The position numbers and the translations under genes are program-made. Positions 34,301 through 46,595 of a stretch of 64,000 nucleotides of DNA are shown here, one piece after another; position 1 is the stretch's first letter; each line of letters opens with the position of its first letter. The DNA is taken from the NCBI GenBank assembly GCA_023079485.1, contig CM041107.1, forward strand, positions 5,476,657 to 5,540,656, written 5' to 3'. The notes under the pieces are model-generated. The model saw only the letters and a list, made by a program, of their open reading frames with translations. It was not told where the DNA came from and did no database searches. The DNA comes from Archilochus colubris. Taxonomy: Eukaryota > Chordata > Aves > Apodiformes > Trochilidae.

Positions 34301-36296
34301 AAAGACCACAGTGCTGCAGATATCATCCCACTCTTTTTCCAGCTTACCAGATGGGATCTGGAAGCTGTCCTGAGCTCAGACCCTGTGACTGAATGCCACT
34401 GACAGAAGAAACCCCATCTTCAATACTAAACGTTGCATAAATGAGCAGTATTCCAGCCTCATTTCTTAAAATCAGCACAAGACCACCAGCTGACCATCAA
34501 AAGATTGAAGGCAACTGTCAAAACTTATGAACTGATCTATTTAAAACTGTGTATCTAAGTAATTAAACCCAAGGACCAGCTGGAGTCACTGCTGGGAAAT
34601 GCATCCTGGAGGAGCATCCAGGATGCTGCAAGGGGAAAAAAGATCAGTATTCACAAATACAAGGAAAAAAAACACCTTGGAATGATTTCCAGGGAGGTTT
34701 AAAGCTGAGTAGTGAAGAGTGGAAGCAGAGAGCAGCACAAGGTAGGGCAAGGAGGAGAAAGTAGGGAAGGAATACAGGAGAAGAAGGTTGGGGTGGAAGG
34801 TCCTGTCTCTAGCTCTCCCTCTCTGGTTCTTTCCCTCTTTTTGACCCTGACTTGACAGAAAACCTCAGCTTTTACACCTCATGCCCTGTGCCTGATTAGG
34901 GATGGACCAAGCCAGGAAGCTCCAGCTGGACCCCCAAGATGGGATGAGGAAGAGGATGGGTGTGGGGTTCTCTGCAGACACAGATCCCCCCCTCCCAGCT
35001 TTGCCTCCCTTCCCTTTGGCCCATTCTGGTTTTGGTGTTTCAGGGCACTGGGCCAACCCCAGCACTAATTAGTGCCAAGTGTTCTGCAGCTTTTCATCTT
35101 CCAGGAGCTGGGCTGAGAACATAAACTCATTTTCCTTAGGTCTTCCTCCAGCTGCTGACAGGGCTTGGATTTAAACCTGGGGAATTAGATTTGAAAAGCT
35201 CCATATCTCATTAATAATCTGTCGAGCCATTAAGTGCACTCAATAGAGATTTTACCACCATTTCTTTGCCATTGCAGAAGTGAATTACATGACCTTCCTC
35301 CCAGCCCTGGGGGAATGGTACAAGTTGCTTTTCTTACAGAGAGCAAAGGAAACTGCCATGTACCCCATGCCAAGGGCATCATTTAAAAAACAATTACTGG
35401 AGAATAGGTAAAAAACCCTCTCTTATCCTTGGCCTTGATTGCATTTCAAAACTGATACCTTTTTTCCTCCCACCATTTGATTTGCATATCAAAATAATTG
35501 CCTTCTAAATGCACCAGATTGGAGCTCCAGAGGTAATCTGCCTTGCAAACCTGGCTCAGATTCACTGGATGAGACCTGAGCACAGTGAACTCCATGAGAA
35601 AGTACAGAAACCCTTCAGCAAAGCCCATGCTGAAGAAATCTCTCTGCAGAGAAGCTGGCTGTGAACTCTGGAAGTCATTATTCTAGTGACATGAAACCCC
35701 ACAATATCCTTTTCCTTTTATCATCCCAGATCAACAGGAAAAAAATAAATTAAAAATAAAAATATCCCCCCATTCTGGAATGAAATCTATTTTGATGGGC
35801 TTCAAGTTGATTTGTCACAGTGAAGTGAAAGTCTGACTTCAGCTTTGCCTGCCCAGCTGATGAGATTTCTGGTTCTTCTGGATCCTGGATCCATCTCCAT
35901 GTGGGAGGGCACCACGGTGATCCCACCATGGATCAATGGTGTCACAGTCTCCAAGCTAGAGGGCAGAGAGAGGTGTTTAAATCCCATCTGGATAATAATT
36001 TGGGAGTTATAACACTTCAAAACTTGTTTTTACTTTGGATTTATTTCGATTTTGTGCAAAAATAGAAGAAGTAGGAAGACAGGGAGAGCAAGACTATGGA
36101 AGATGGGTAAAACATGAGCAGAGGGAGACACTCACAGAGCTTAACACTTGTGTTTGCCATCAACAAAAAGCTCCCTAAAAGCTGGAGCAAGCAAGACAAC
36201 AGCCACAAATCCCACAAGGATTCACCTTTTGAGTCCTTGGGCAATGGTAGGAAAAGAACTCTTTTTTGCCTAGAGTCTTCTAATAAATCTTACATT

Positions 36297-36360
36297 AAAA
36301 AAAAAAACCCAAAAAAACCCCAAAACACAAAAAACCCACAAAACCCAACAACCAAAAAGC
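36297..36360. repeat. A/C-rich low-complexity tract
   Basis: Irregular A-runs and CCC units, almost free of G and T. The same character as 14478-14640. Confidence 0.87.
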
Positions 36361-38249
36361 CCCAGAAATCATGTGCCATGTCTCCTTTGCCCCAAGGACA
36401 GTCTGTCTCCTTGAGATCTAATGGGAAACTTAATGACCCCTGGATTTTACTCCAGCACCAAGTGCTCCTGAAGGACCTGCTAAGTGTTCAGGAATGATGA
36501 AGCTCAGACAATCCTGGCCAAACCTCTTGACATGGATCACATGAAAGTCAGGACAGCACAGGTGAGAAGGCTTTGCTAACTCCATTGAGCACCAGAGTTA
36601 ACCCCAATGTGTCCTCTCCAGGTTGATTCCTGACCCTGCAATGGTCTGATTTAGCTAAATCCTGGGAATTTGCCTGGTCAAGCTCCAGCATCCTCCCCCT
36701 TTGCCCTGCCAGCATCAAGCCTGGCAGTCAAGAGTCCATGGGGTCAAGGCTGAGAGGAGCCAGAGACCCAAACCCTTGGTGCAATCTGACAGCTCCTTGC
36801 AAGGCAAAAAGTTGTCCAAGTGTTCTGGGAGATCTAAATCCCAAGAAAAAACAAAAGACAGGAGAGCCAATGTCCAGGCTGACACTGACCAGGGCAGGTG
36901 CTACTCTTTCATGGCCAGATTTATCCCTTCAGCAATCACCTCCTTCTCTGTAAAATGGGAAGAGTGTGATAAGGGGGGGCAAGATGCTAGGAAGAGGAAA
37001 GGAAGGGCTGGGAGACCTCAAATTTTCCCCAAGACAGCACTTTGTCTCCTGAGTTTTATGCCATTCCTGCTCTCTAAAGGGTGTCTGGGCTGGGTGTCCC
37101 CATCACACACACAGGTATCTGGCTGGAGTTCCTGACAGCATCTTCCATCTCTGTCCTGGAGTTGCCAGATATGTTCTGAGCTGAGGAAGAGCTCAGGCTG
37201 AGGTCTGACACAGACTAGAGATAGATGCAATCTCTGTCTCTTGTCCCTAAAGGAAGCAAAAGTGACAGTGGTTTGTATCCACAGCTGCTGAGCAAATACC
37301 CCTGGTCCTGTAGCAAAAATGAGGAGATTTTACTGCTCAAGAGAAACTTGCAAGAAATCAACACTTCTGGACACCACAGGCTTTAAGGTTCAGTGGCTAA
37401 AAAATCCTACAGCATTGTCCTGCTTGCTTGGGAAGCTGCTGCTACATCAGCTCTCTGGGGAATGACAGGAGTCAGTGATAAACTTTGCCTGAATAATTTC
37501 TCCATCAGAATAAATTCTGATTTTAAAAATTATCTGTTTTCCCTTCCAGGGGAAATAAAACCCCAAAAGAGAGCTCAGATCCACAGAAGAGCCCCTCACA
37601 GCTGCTGCACATTCCCTTGCTTCTTCCTCTCTGCAGCTGTGCCACCAGGGGACTGACAAGGAGAGAGATGACCCCAATGACAGATTCCCTGGATATCACC
37701 AAGCTCTCCTGTTAAAATGAAGTAAAGAGAAATAAATCTCTCCATTCATTTTTAAAACTGTTTCCCCTCCCCATGAGCTCTGTGAGACAAATGGAAGCTG
37801 AGGGCTGTACTCACTCACTGGGTCTCCACTACCATCCATCCCAGCCTGAGGATGCTCTTTGTAGCCCTGCATGGTTGAGGGAGTGAGGGACATTTTTCCC
37901 TGTGCTGGGGCAACTCTTACACCTCACCCCAAGAGCCTTGAGCAAGTCAATGCTTACTCATCCCAGCAGCAATGCTTACTTGAAGGAACTGAACATTTGG
38001 TTAACTCTGTTCTCAGCCTGGAAGTTTTTCCTCCAGTAAAAAAGCAGATCCTAACCCCCCTTGCTGCAGTCCCAGAACTCTAGCTGGAGCAGCATCCAAG
38101 ATTTTCTACCTTAGCACACACTTAAGACACTTGAAAGACACCCCAGCCCCAAAGCAATGTGCAACCTCCCCAAAAACAAGAGAGCAAAGAGAAAACCCTC
38201 TGCTCAGCCCCCCATCTGGGTTCTGGTTCTGATTGCTGGTGATGGGACC

Positions 38250-38697
38250 AAGGTCCAGCAGGAGAGGGAACTGCTTGAGAGTCCAGCAAAGAGCCACAGA
38301 ATGATGAAGGGAGTGGAAAATCTTTATGAGGAGAGGCTGAGGAGCTGGGGCTTGGAGGAGAAGAGACTGGGGGGGTCTCATTAATATTTATAAATATGTC
38401 AAGGATGAGTGTCAGGAGGATGGAGCCAGAATCTTCTCAGTGATGCCCAATGACAGGACCAGGGGCAATGGATGGGAGCTGGGGCACTGGAAGTTCTGTG
38501 TAAACACAAGAAAAAGGTTTTTTTAGTGGGAGGGAGCCCTGGCCCAGGCTGCTCAGGGGGGTTCTGGAGTCACCTTCCCTGGAGCCTTTCCAAACCCTCC
38601 TGGATGTGTTCTGTGTGACCCACACCAGGGAGTGGATTTGAAGATTTCTTGAGGTCCCTTCCAACCCCTGACACTCTGATTTCTGTGATCTACATCC
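38250..38697 (+). mobile_element. CR1 LINE fragment of a different subtype, plus orientation
   Basis: Sense landmarks: 'AGAGTCCAGCAAAGAGCCAC' (38278-38297), 'GAGGAGAGGCTGAGGAGCTG', 'AATATTTATAAATATGTCAA', 'GAGGATGGAGCCAGAATCTT', 'GATGCCCAATGACAGGACCA', 'CCTCCTGGATGTGTTCTGTG', and 'GAGGTCCCTTCCAACCCCTG' at the end, followed by a decayed terminal repeat 'ACACTCTGATTTCTGTGAT'. This is the CR1 type with the TTTATAAATATCTGAAG-like block, which the other copies here lack. It is more diverged than its neighbours, suggesting an older insertion. No intact coding frame. Confidence 0.92.
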
Positions 38698-39748
38698 CCA
38701 CCAGCTCTGCATGTTGCTCTGACTGCTTCACTTTGCTCCTTGGCTTTAATTGTCCCATTTCAGAGGCTGCAAGGAAAACTCAATGCAGCTTCATGTGGAG
38801 ATGGCCTGGGGGGCCAACTCAAACCCTAACAGCTTTCAGAGCTTTCATTTGACAAAAGAAGGATTTTGGTGAAACTTGGGGCCAGTGGAAGATGATCTTG
38901 CTCACCTTGGTTTTATTTTCAGAGCTGCCACACCACTCATTTTTTTGACACAGCTGCTGGTGTTGGTGTCTTCCATCAGATAAGAAAAAACCACTATTCC
39001 CATGTGAAGAAAAACTGGGTTTTTTTCCCTTGGTAAGCAGAGCAACACCAATAAAAGAAAGTGTTAAGCTCCAGAGCTGAATATAAATAGCCCCAGCTAA
39101 GACTGAGGCAATAATGTTCCTTCCAGCTGACACCCAGCCAAGCCAATTGCATTTGAAGACCCTGTGACTACACATGTTATCATTTGATGGAAAATAATCC
39201 TGTGACCTATTACAGACAGGAAAGCTGAAGGTCTCATAGGTCACCAAATAAATGTGAGCCAGAGCCATGGATATCATCATTTCAGACCCGAAAGTGAAAG
39301 TAATGGATGAACACTGGATTTCAATTATCCTTAGATAATTCAAATTACTTTAAATAGATAGCTGACCTACTAAAAACTGCCTGGTCTCTAGTCTTGCATT
39401 TGCAGGCCAATTCAGATAATGACTGTTTGATCCCCTTCCTCTCCTGTTTTCACGGAACAGTAAAATTGTTAATAGCACTGAAGGGTTTCTTTTGGAGCTG
39501 AACTTGCAGTAACCTGCTGTTCAACACTCCCCATGTTAAATTCAGTTGTTACAGCTCTGACATTTGCAGCCTGATAAGTTGAAGTTGTATTGGTGGCATT
39601 CCCTAAGAACAAGCAGGCTCATTTACAGCATGGGCTTAAGGCAACAGCTGGATGCTTTGCTGCTGGACTCACTTGTGTACTCATTTTCCATCATCTTGTT
39701 GGCTATTTTACAATTAACCTTGTGCAATCTCAAAGAAGGAGGAGAGAG

Positions 39749-39764
39749 AAAAAAAAAAAAAAAA
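39749..39764. repeat. Poly-A run (A16)
   Basis: A16 run preceded by GGAGAGAG and followed by CCCAAC. Confidence 0.9.
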
Positions 39765-42389
39765 CCCAACAATATTTAATTGCATGACTAATGAACACTG
39801 GAAATACAGCCAGCACCTGCATACCTGCTGTGCTCCACACCAGTTTGGAGTTAAGTGTAATTATTACATTATTGCTATCATTTGTATTATGTTATGGTAC
39901 AGGAGTTCTACTCATCTACTAAAATCCTGCTGAGCTGGGCAAGATACCAACATACAACAAGATCATCTGCAATTTCCGAGGCAGGGAAACATCACACATC
40001 TCCTCGAGCAACCCTGCTCTGATGCTGGAGCAGACAGAGGGATGAATCCTGGGATGATTCCATCCCCAAATCACACACTCATCTCCAGACCAGGAGAGCA
40101 CTAGAAGCTGATTGCAGAGGAGAAATTTGGAGGATTGATTGAGTGAATGAGAGCTGAGCTTGAAGAATTTCCCTCTCTCTTGATGGTCCAAGGAATGGCA
40201 CTGCCAGCAGCAGCTTGACACGTGGGGATCAGGCATTCAAGCAAGCAGGTCAACAAAATGATGAAATAAACATTTCCAGCTATATAAGGAGCCAAAAAAC
40301 ACAGGTACCTGGATTCATTCCATCTCATCCATTTCAGGTGAAGTTTGGAGCACAGTTGCCCAAATTCCCTTTGTAGTCAGTGGATCTACAGAGATTTCCA
40401 GAGAATGGCTCGGGTGGATGGGGCTGACCTGAGCTGGAGGTGTCCCTAAAACTTCATCTGATGAACATCCATATGGCCAACTGTTCTGGGGAACTGGAGA
40501 GAATTCCCAGGAATCTCAGTAGCTGCATCTGATCCAAGCCCTGCAGCACCTCTCTGTGCATCCCAGAGGGAATGGAGAGAGGGGAACTGAGCTGACCCAT
40601 TTTCTTGTTCAAATGTCCACTTAGAAAAGTGCTGAGGTCAATCTCTGCCTTTATGTGGTCTGAAAAGGGTCCCTGGGTCTCCAGGGGTTTGCTCACACTG
40701 TTGACATCCCTGGAAGTGAATCCTTTCCATGCAAGATGCTAAATCCCAAATTAAATTCTCTAAACTCTGCCCCAGCCTTGTCTAAGTTCTCACAGCAGTT
40801 TAACCCCATCAGTGAAGTTTTCCAGATGTTCCATTGCTGGTGTTGGGTATGCACACAGCCATAAAAATCAGAACACCACCCACACACCCCAAAATCTTCC
40901 CCACAGCCACAGAAATTGGTATTTTTTCCACCTGGGAGCTTTCTCAAGTATTTGACTTTCCCTACAGATTGCCCAGGGAGCTCAGGTGCACAACTACACC
41001 CAGGAGATCCCCCAAAGCACAAAGGCTCTGACTGCATTTCAGGTGTGTGACCTTATGGTCCCTATAAGTCAGGTGCAGCCCATATGGGTCAGCAAGGGTT
41101 AACTGTGCTGGAATGTGCCTTGAGAAATATTCCAGGCCCTTTTTCAGTGTATTCCCAGGGAGCACACAGCACACACCTGTGCTGGAGCATCCCAGCACAT
41201 TATAAAGTGGAATATTTAGGAATGAGGAGATGGGATGCACCTGCTGGTGACTCTTCCAGCTCCATCCCAGCTCCATCTGCTCCTCTGGTAAATGTCCCAT
41301 CAGCTTCCTGACAGAGAATTGATTCCAGCAGTTTGGAGAGGCAAGGGAGATGTCTGGAGACAAGAGGGGGTTTTGCTGACTTTATTCATCCCTCCTAATT
41401 GCTAAGCAAATGAGTGGGGAAATATCCTCAGTGTTCATTCTCTCCTGTGAGCAACTGGTTACTGAAGTAACAGATTTTATTTGCTGAGGGAAGAGGAGGA
41501 TGTGAGAGGTGAAGAGCCAAATTTGAGGAAAGATTGAGGCAGGAATATTGTTATAGCCTGTTGTTAATGCTCAAAGTGGAGCACTAAAGCTCACAGCTAA
41601 GCCAGAGCTAGTTTGGGATTAGGCACCTCAGTTTTTAGTTAGAACATTAAAAAAGACCTTCCAGAAAGAAAGTATTTTATAAATACCAAAAAGTTTCTCC
41701 ATTTTACTGCTTGTATTAAGATGTGGCTTAATCTAATTGCATTGCTGCTAATCTCAGTGCTTGCATGCTTAATGAGGACTTGGCAAGCTTTTCCCTTACA
41801 GACATTCCATTAAGTTGTTAGAGCCCTGGAATTTGCTTTATTCCAGGACCCTGGTTATCCCATTTAGCTACATGGTGTAGGAGAAACAAAACAAAATTCT
41901 CTCCAGACAAGCTACACCCCTCTGGTCTTCCTTTCCCTTGCAGACCAAATCCCCCACGAGGGCTTGAATGGACCTCACTCACACTAAAACCCCATAAAAA
42001 GGAATGTTACAGCAGATCCATCTGGAATTAGCAGGGAAGGGCTGAGCCTTTGCCCAGCAGGGTTATTGCTAGAACAAAAATCAGAGCTGTCACACCCAAC
42101 AAAGCAAGGAACTGCTTGCACATCCATGGCAAGAGGGGAAAGGCTCCAGCAGGTACCCGAGCATGTTTTCCCCAAACTGAATCATTAGAAGCCATCAGAA
42201 ACCCCAAAACTGGCCCTTTTCACAGCACAGCAGGCTGGAGAAGGGGATATTCTGAAGCATTTCATTTCATCCCAGCACCCAAGGGTGCTGACTATCCCTC
42301 CAAACCAGCTATGGGGCACAAGGCCCCCCTAGCAGCACCCAGAGACCAAATCCAAAGCAGAAATGGAGATGGATGTTGAAAGCAAGTCA

Positions 42390-42420
42390 CACTTTAATTA
42401 ACCAGTTCTAATTAGACTAC
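42390..42420. promoter_or_regulatory. Paired palindromic homeodomain-type sites
   Basis: TTAATTAA (42394-42401) and CTAATTAG (42408-42415) are both perfect palindromes built from two TAAT cores, separated by six bases. TAATNNATTA-like palindromes are established sites for paired-class homeodomain dimers. The surroundings (to about 42460) are AT-rich and repeat-free. Only motif evidence is available. Confidence 0.25.
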
Positions 42421-43203
42421 AATTTGTTCTGAAATTGCGTGTCATAATTTCAAAACCAAAACACAAGTCTATGCTCTCAGTTGCTCAGTTTGTGAGCATC
42501 TGGTGCCTTTTGAAAGATTATTAACAGTACCAGTTTCTCCTGATCATCTTTTTACTCAGCAGAGGACCTCCCAGGCTTGTGTTGGCTGCTATGAATAGGG
42601 GAGTTTGGTGTTAATTGAGGAAGAAAAGATGAAATTAGTCCTGTAAGAAAGAAAATTATTCTCAGTGCTTCCACTGGAGAGAACTTCTCCATGGCTGCAT
42701 CCATTAAGTTCTGTATAATTTTATTTAGCAACCCATCCCAGGAAACATTAAGTCCACTGACTCTGCAAATACCTCCTGAAGCCACCTGAAAACCTGCCTG
42801 GATTTTTTTAATGTGGGCCCTGTAATGTTATTTCTGGTACAACTCCAGGTAATTCAGTGGTAATTTTCTTGCCTTTTCATGCCTCAGGAGTAACAGCTCA
42901 TGCATTTTCCCTGCGTTCCTGTTGCAAGATTAAGTAGACATGAACAGCAGTGGATGCTCTGGGTATTACTGACTGCACCACACATGAAAAGGAGCCAGAA
43001 AAGGGATACAGCAGAGATTTGACTAAGATTTTAGGCCCCTGAACTCTACTTTTTGGCTCCTCGTTGTCCTCAGAAATGACCCAGGGCAAATCTGCACATC
43101 CAGCTCCCCTTATACCTCTCCTTTGCTAGGGTAGGATTGATCTGGGATCAGGTTGGTTGTTTGCAGAGGGGGTGGTTGGCTTTCTATTGAGAATTTAAGA
43201 ATT

Positions 43204-43217
43204 AAAAAAAAAAAAAA
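43204..43217. repeat. Poly-A run (A14)
   Basis: A14 run just before the ATAAATTGGCCAA duplication. Confidence 0.9.
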
Positions 43218-43230
43218 GGAAAGACTGTGC

Positions 43231-43275
43231 CTATAAATTGGCCAAGGTAAAAACCCATAAATTGGCCAAAGTGAA
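43231..43275. repeat. Short tandem duplication (ATAAATTGGCCAA)
   Basis: 'CTATAAATTGGCCAAGGTAA' at 43231-43250 and 'CATAAATTGGCCAAAGTGAA' at 43256-43275 form two similar units of about 25 bases. A local duplication. Confidence 0.9.
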
Positions 43276-43648
43276 ACACAACAGCACACAGCACAGGAAC
43301 TGGAAACCTCACCTGGCAGGAAACCTAAGCTAAGCAGCAGATGAAGGGAAGTTGGGTGTGCAAAGAGGCACAGTCAGAGCAGGATGTGGCCCAACTGGAC
43401 ACCAGACACTCCCAATGGTTCCCAAACCATTCTGCTCTACAAGTGCAGCCAGCAGCTTCCAGCATCCCCATTCCCAGTTCAGCTGTGGGGTGACCCTGGG
43501 CAGATGCTCTGGAGTGGATCCATCCCTGCAGGTGGGGGCACAAACCCCCTCTGACCACCCAAAGTCTTTGCACCCTGGCAGCCAAACCCCCAGGGTCCTT
43601 CTCTAGGGATGCTGAATTTCCCATTTCTCAATCTCCACAGTGACTTCT

Positions 43649-43675
43649 GGGGGGGGTTTGGGGATGGCAGGGGGG
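43649..43675 (+). other. G-rich run with quadruplex potential
   Basis: G8-TTT-G4-AT-GG-CA-G6. The G8 run can supply two tracts, giving four GGG tracts overall. Potential G-quadruplex; no function is known. Confidence 0.55.
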
Positions 43676-45501
43676 TGCAGAGCCTTTCCCTGGGTCACAG
43701 CTGGAGCCTCAAACCCCAGAAATCAGCAGAGCAGGGAAGGTAAAGAGCAAGGAGCAGCAAGGAGAAGGTCCCAGGACTCTGCCCTCAACACATCCATCTG
43801 CAGAATTTCTGAGGAGGAGAGGAAAGGAAGGAAAGGCAGTTGGCAAGATTTTGTTGATTTTTACTATTTTCGGGGTGACCTTTGGAAAGTGCACTATCTG
43901 CTTCATATTTTTCCAGAGCAATTAAATGGGAGGAAACAGGAGTCTTTCACAGCTCACTGACCTCAGGAACCAGCTCCTATCTGAGCTGGCAGCAGACACA
44001 TCCTTCTCACTGCCCTGTACCACCATGTCTGAAGAGGATATTTAATGGCTTTTTTACACTTCACATGGAACAGGCTCAGAGCTGGTTGTTCCTTCATTTT
44101 CAAATTGATTTGGTCACATTCTGTAAATAAATTAATTTCTGCTATTTTTATTATTCAGAGTATTTAAACCTGACAGCCAGAGAGCAGCATGATGCTCTGA
44201 GAGGGGGGATTATTCTCAAATTCTGGGGGAAAAAACCCTCTTTTCCTGTAACTTTAAAGCCCTGTCCTCACCTCCTGCTGTGGTGTGACAGTGCAAGTGG
44301 CCTCAACTCAAAATTAATTCATCCTTTGGATTACTGGGGACATTCATACCTCTAAGACCTATTTTTCAAGCTGTCCACCCAGCTCATCCCCATGACCTGG
44401 GGATCACCTGAAAAACCTTCCTTTCACAACCAGGAAAATCTATAATTTCATCATGAAAAATAACTTGATCTTGTATTTTTTTTTTAACAGGGGTTTGGGG
44501 CATAAAGCACATGTGCTCAGGAATGCTCTCAGGGCTCTCTCAGAGGAAGGGTATTTGGGGTATTTTGGGGTTTTTTTGAGGTACACCAAATAAAATAAGT
44601 GCTGACTGATACAACGTTAGGGTTAAGCTGATCCTGAGCTTAAAAGAAGAGGACTCATCACCCCAACAACACAGCATTACAAAGTTACCCTCACCTGCTC
44701 CAAAATCTCCACAGCAAAGTAAATTCACAGCAAAAATAAACATCTGTACCCAGGAGGCAGGGAGTCCCTGGGCTGTTCCAAGCTGGTGAAAGCTAAAACT
44801 CAAGACAGATCCCTGCTCATTTAACCTTCCTATTCATAAGTAGTAGTAAAGAGAGGATTTCAGCCTTAAAAATTAGATTTCAGAGGTGAGATTTATCCTC
44901 TTGCAGCTCTGAAATATTCTCAGCAAAATCAAACCTTGCAAGTAGGAGCTTTTGCATCTCTTATTGGATTTTGTACAGAAAGGACTGTGAGGTTCCTCAG
45001 ATTTTCTTTGGCTAAAGGAGGATTCTTTTCAAGCCAGCTCTCTCAAGTTTAGCTAAAATATCCTTCTCATTCAAGCCTGCTGAACTGAGTCCTTTATCTC
45101 CCCTGTGGCTTCTGTGCTGGGTTTGAACTCAACACTCCCCGGGCCACCACACTTCAGCTCCTTCCAGGACTTAAGATTTGAAGCTTCCCTTGGAACAGAG
45201 AGCTCTGCAACACAGCACAAGCTTCCCAGAGCATCCACCTGCCCTTATCCCCTCCTCAAACCACTTCTCCTGAGGTCACCATCCCTCCAGCTCCAGAAGA
45301 GGAGGAGGAAGAGCATCTCCACTGGTAGCAGCTATACATAAGATGCCCTGAGCTCTTCAGGAGCCACCTGCTCCTCTCTTGACTCCTTCCTGCTTGCCTT
45401 AACTTGCCCTGTGATCAACAAAATATGTCAAGTCCCCTGACAACAATCTGATCTTATTCCTGGATGCACCAACTCGAGCACTCTCTCTTTTTGCAGAAGA
45501 A

Positions 45502-45535
45502 TTTTTTTTTTTTCCCAGAGGGAAAAAAAAAAAAA
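45502..45535. repeat. Perfect T/A hairpin (T12CCC-AGA-GGGA13)
   Basis: A T12 run followed by CCC, a three-base AGA loop, GGG and an A13 run: a perfect 15-base inverted repeat. It can extrude as a very tight cruciform. It probably arose from the meeting of two homopolymer runs or from a template switch during replication. Confidence 0.92.
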
Positions 45536-46500
45536 GGCAATTTTATTTCGGCTGCTGCTGATATTGGTGCTGAGCTTCTCAGCAACTTTCTCAGCCAGAA
45601 CATTTCTGCTCCAGCAGATTGCAATCAGAGGAGTGGGAAAACATGAAGCCTCTCTGCCTATGGCTTGGCTGTATTATGAATAAAGACACAGATATGGAGA
45701 GAAAGAGAGAGCAAACACGAGATAAAGGCACAAACAACAGACAAAGCAATACACCCTGGGTTTTGTGGGAGGGAGAGATAAAGAAAAGTCTCCTGACCCC
45801 ACAGAGGTGAGGGCACAGTCCTTTTTCTCCCCCCCCCCTTAAACTAATGATGTATTTTCCAGCCAGCTAGCAATGCCCCTGCTTTCTGGAGAGGGAGATG
45901 ATCAGACAGGGTGGATGTGGCATTCAGTGGCAGGGGACTGAGCAAAATGCAGAAATGACTCAAAAAAACCTAAGGGGAGGGAAGGCAGTGCCAGGAATGA
46001 TGTTAAACATCATCCATGGCCTGTTGGTATCCATCACTGCTGAGTTCTGGGCACTGACTGATGATTCCTCCTTGTCAGGAGCCAAGATAAATTGGAAGGA
46101 GCAGGGAAGGGCTTGGCCACTGCCCAGGAGGCAAAGGGGGAAATCACAGCACCAGCACCCCAAGGTGGCTCACGGGACTGAGACATCACTGCTTAGATCC
46201 TTTCTTAACCAATTCTTTGGAAAATATTATAGATGATTGCTGGAAAGAGGCTATTTGTCAAAACCAGTCTCCTTTTGTGGGATTGTCCCCACTTCAGTGA
46301 AAGCTCCAAGCTGAGCATTTCCTGAGCTCCAGGAAGGATTCTGGTTGCCTGACAGCCCCATCCTGGCATTATCCCAAGGACTGCTTGGGTCCAGGTTGGA
46401 AAGCTCTTATTTGCATGAGAATTCCTAGAGCAAGAGCACACAGTACACCCCCAGACAAAAAAACCTATGTGACTTATCAGTAATCTGTCACATTATGTTG

Positions 46501-46595
46501 AAATACATATATATTTATATATAAATATATAGTATATATATAATAATGATAACATATAATTATATGCACATGTATAACATGTATAATTGTTATGT
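46501..46595. repeat. AT-rich dinucleotide-type repeat
   Basis: About 95 bases of interrupted (AT)n and (TATA)n with a small direct repeat of ACATGTATA near 46569-46585. Strongly AT-rich, with many self-complementary parts. An imperfect microsatellite. Confidence 0.9.

Larger units (their letters stand above)
30221..38249. other. Long non-coding stretch, unique sequence
   Basis: About 8 kb with no recognised gene or transposon. Simple repeats are listed separately (30487-30504, 31291-31340, 36297-36360). AT-rich unique blocks at about 31500-31640 and 35160-35300 are free of repeat signatures. A 9-base inverted repeat lies at 34601-34625. The longest frames (156 codons at 32025-32495 and 144 codons at 36701-37135) have no recognised domain or splice context. 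Confidence 0.45.

Noticed and set aside
34601..34625. GCATCCTGG ... CCAGGATGC short hairpin
   Set aside because: A 9-base stem with a 7-base loop is expected by chance in a 64 kb window; no T-run or other terminator or miRNA-like context.
46390..46410. CCAGGTTGGAAAGCTCTT, resembling the CR1 3' block
   Set aside because: Only the GGTTGGAAAG core matches; flanking CR1 landmarks are absent, so it is treated as a coincidence.
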